Source: Comamonadaceae bacterium (GTDB taxonomy: Bacteria; Pseudomonadota; Gammaproteobacteria; Burkholderiales; Burkholderiaceae_C). Taken from it: 5,585 nucleotides of DNA. Made by a program: the position numbers and the translations under genes. Below are positions 4,848-5,585 of the stretch, piece by piece; position 1 is the stretch's first letter, and each line of letters starts with the position of its first letter. Under the pieces are notes generated by a model. It had not been told where the DNA came from. It did no database searches and worked only from the letters and a program-made list of their open reading frames with translations. Location of the stretch: NCBI GenBank assembly GCA_947457975.1, contig CANGYC010000169.1:1-5585 (forward strand), read 5' to 3'.

Positions 4848-5585
4848 CTAGCGGTGTTTGAACTGCGGTGGGCGCTTGTTCATGAAGGCATCCATGCCTT
4901 CCTTTTGGTCTTCTGTGGAAAACAGCGCATGGAACAGGCGCCTCTCATACATCAGGCCATCGCTCAGCGAGCCTTCAAAGGCGCGGTTGACCGATTCCTT
5001 GGTGGCCATCACGGCCAGGCGGCCGAACTGCGCAATTTGCAGGGCCGCCCCCAAAGCCTCGTCCTGCAGCTTGTCCAGGGGCACCACGCGGCTGACCAGT
5101 CCGCTGCGCTCGGCCTCGGCGGCGTCGATCATGCGGCCGGTCAGCGCCAGGTCCATGGCTTTGGCCTTACCGATCGCACGGGGCAAGCGCTGGGTGCCGC
5201 CGGCGCCCGGCAGGATGCCCAGCTTGATTTCGGGCTGGCCGAATTTGGCGTTGTCGGCAGCGATGATGAAGTCGCACATCATGGCCAGCTCACAACCACC
5301 GCCCAATGCAAAGCCGCTGACGGCAGCGATCACGGGCTTGCGGATGCTGCGTATGGTTTCCCAGTTGCGGGTGATGAAGTCGTTTTTGTAGACCTCATGG
5401 AAGTTGAACTTGGCCATGGCCGAGATGTCAGCGCCTGCGGCAAAGGCTTTTTCGCTGCCGGTGATGACCATGCAGCCAATGGCCTCATCGGCGTCGAAGG
5501 CTTTGAGGGCCAGTCCCAGCTCGTCCATCAAGGCGCCATTGAGTGCATTGAGGGCCTTGGGGCGGTTCAGGGTGATGATGCCAAC
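4848..5585 (-). CDS. Enoyl-CoA hydratase, crotonase family (5' end beyond window)
   Basis: Crotonase-fold enzyme that adds water to 2-trans-enoyl-CoA in beta-oxidation. The 245 visible residues run from [16 protein letters not shown] at the right edge to KRPPQFKHR at the TAG. About 14 N-terminal residues are missing relative to the usual length of about 259. An internal TTG at 5531 opens a shorter frame but is not the start, since the family motif NRPKALNAL lies before it. Visible residues (from the edge): oxyanion-hole segment [12 protein letters not shown] 46-57; [11 protein letters not shown] 95-105 with E99; FGQPEIKLG 115-123 with E119; [12 protein letters not shown] 125-136. E99 and E119 are 20 apart, like the two catalytic glutamates E144 and E164 of rat mitochondrial hydratase, so true hydratase activity is likely. 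The exact substrate range cannot be told. Gene names such as fadB1, paaF or ech are used for this group, and I assign none. Confidence 0.95.
   Translation of the reverse strand, partial: VGIITLNRPKALNALNGALMDELGLALKAFDADEAIGCMVITGSEKAFAAGADISAMAKFNFHEVYKNDFITRNWETIRSIRKPVIAAVSGFALGGGCELAMMCDFIIAADNAKFGQPEIKLGILPGAGGTQRLPRAIGKAKAMDLALTGRMIDAAEAERSGLVSRVVPLDKLQDEALGAALQIAQFGRLAVMATKESVNRAFEGSLSDGLMYERRLFHALFSTEDQKEGMDAFMNKRPPQFKHR

Overview
The window is GC-rich, dense, ordinary chromosomal DNA. Protein content and gene order (a CcsA/YpjD-like gene divergent from ffh, the small PP0621-type zinc protein beside ampD) point to a betaproteobacterium, most likely a member of the Comamonadaceae (Acidovorax/Hydrogenophaga/Alicycliphilus-like). 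This placement is from memory of the families, not from a search. I see no mobile element, CRISPR array or phage gene.

Layout, left to right. Positions 1-176 hold no convincing gene, only a 7-bp motif present three times. Positions 177-1816 (minus strand) form a compact likely operon read right to left: a CcsA/YpjD-like cytochrome c assembly membrane protein, a 78-residue membrane-anchored zinc-ribbon protein (PP0621 type), and the peptidoglycan-recycling amidase AmpD. ffh (1871-3247, plus strand) encodes the GTPase of the signal recognition particle and is divergent from the operon, with a promoter region that overlaps the ccsA-like start codon. ffh converges on miaB (3273-4604, minus strand), which encodes the tRNA methylthiotransferase; a GC-rich hairpin separates them. 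Upstream of miaB on the same strand are a strong intrinsic terminator, a complete elongator-type tRNA-Met(CAT) with encoded CCA and a perfect TATAAT box, and an enoyl-CoA hydratase whose N-terminus runs off the right edge.

Functionally these are housekeeping genes: membrane protein targeting (ffh), tRNA supply and modification (tRNA-Met, miaB), cell-wall recycling (ampD), membrane or cytochrome biogenesis (ccsA-like), and fatty-acid or acyl-CoA beta-oxidation (enoyl-CoA hydratase). None is visibly broken; only the hydratase is cut, by the window edge.

The most interesting unexplained signals are in the short miaB leader. A 15-codon reading frame overlaps the miaB start as ATGA and contains a Cys codon and two adjacent Phe codons, all read by tRNAs that MiaB normally modifies. 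A hairpin covers the miaB ribosome binding site, and a second copy of one terminator arm lies just upstream. A second signal is the symmetric -10/-10 element between the ccsA-like gene and ffh, which could give a leaderless ccsA-like mRNA. Both are hypotheses from sequence only.
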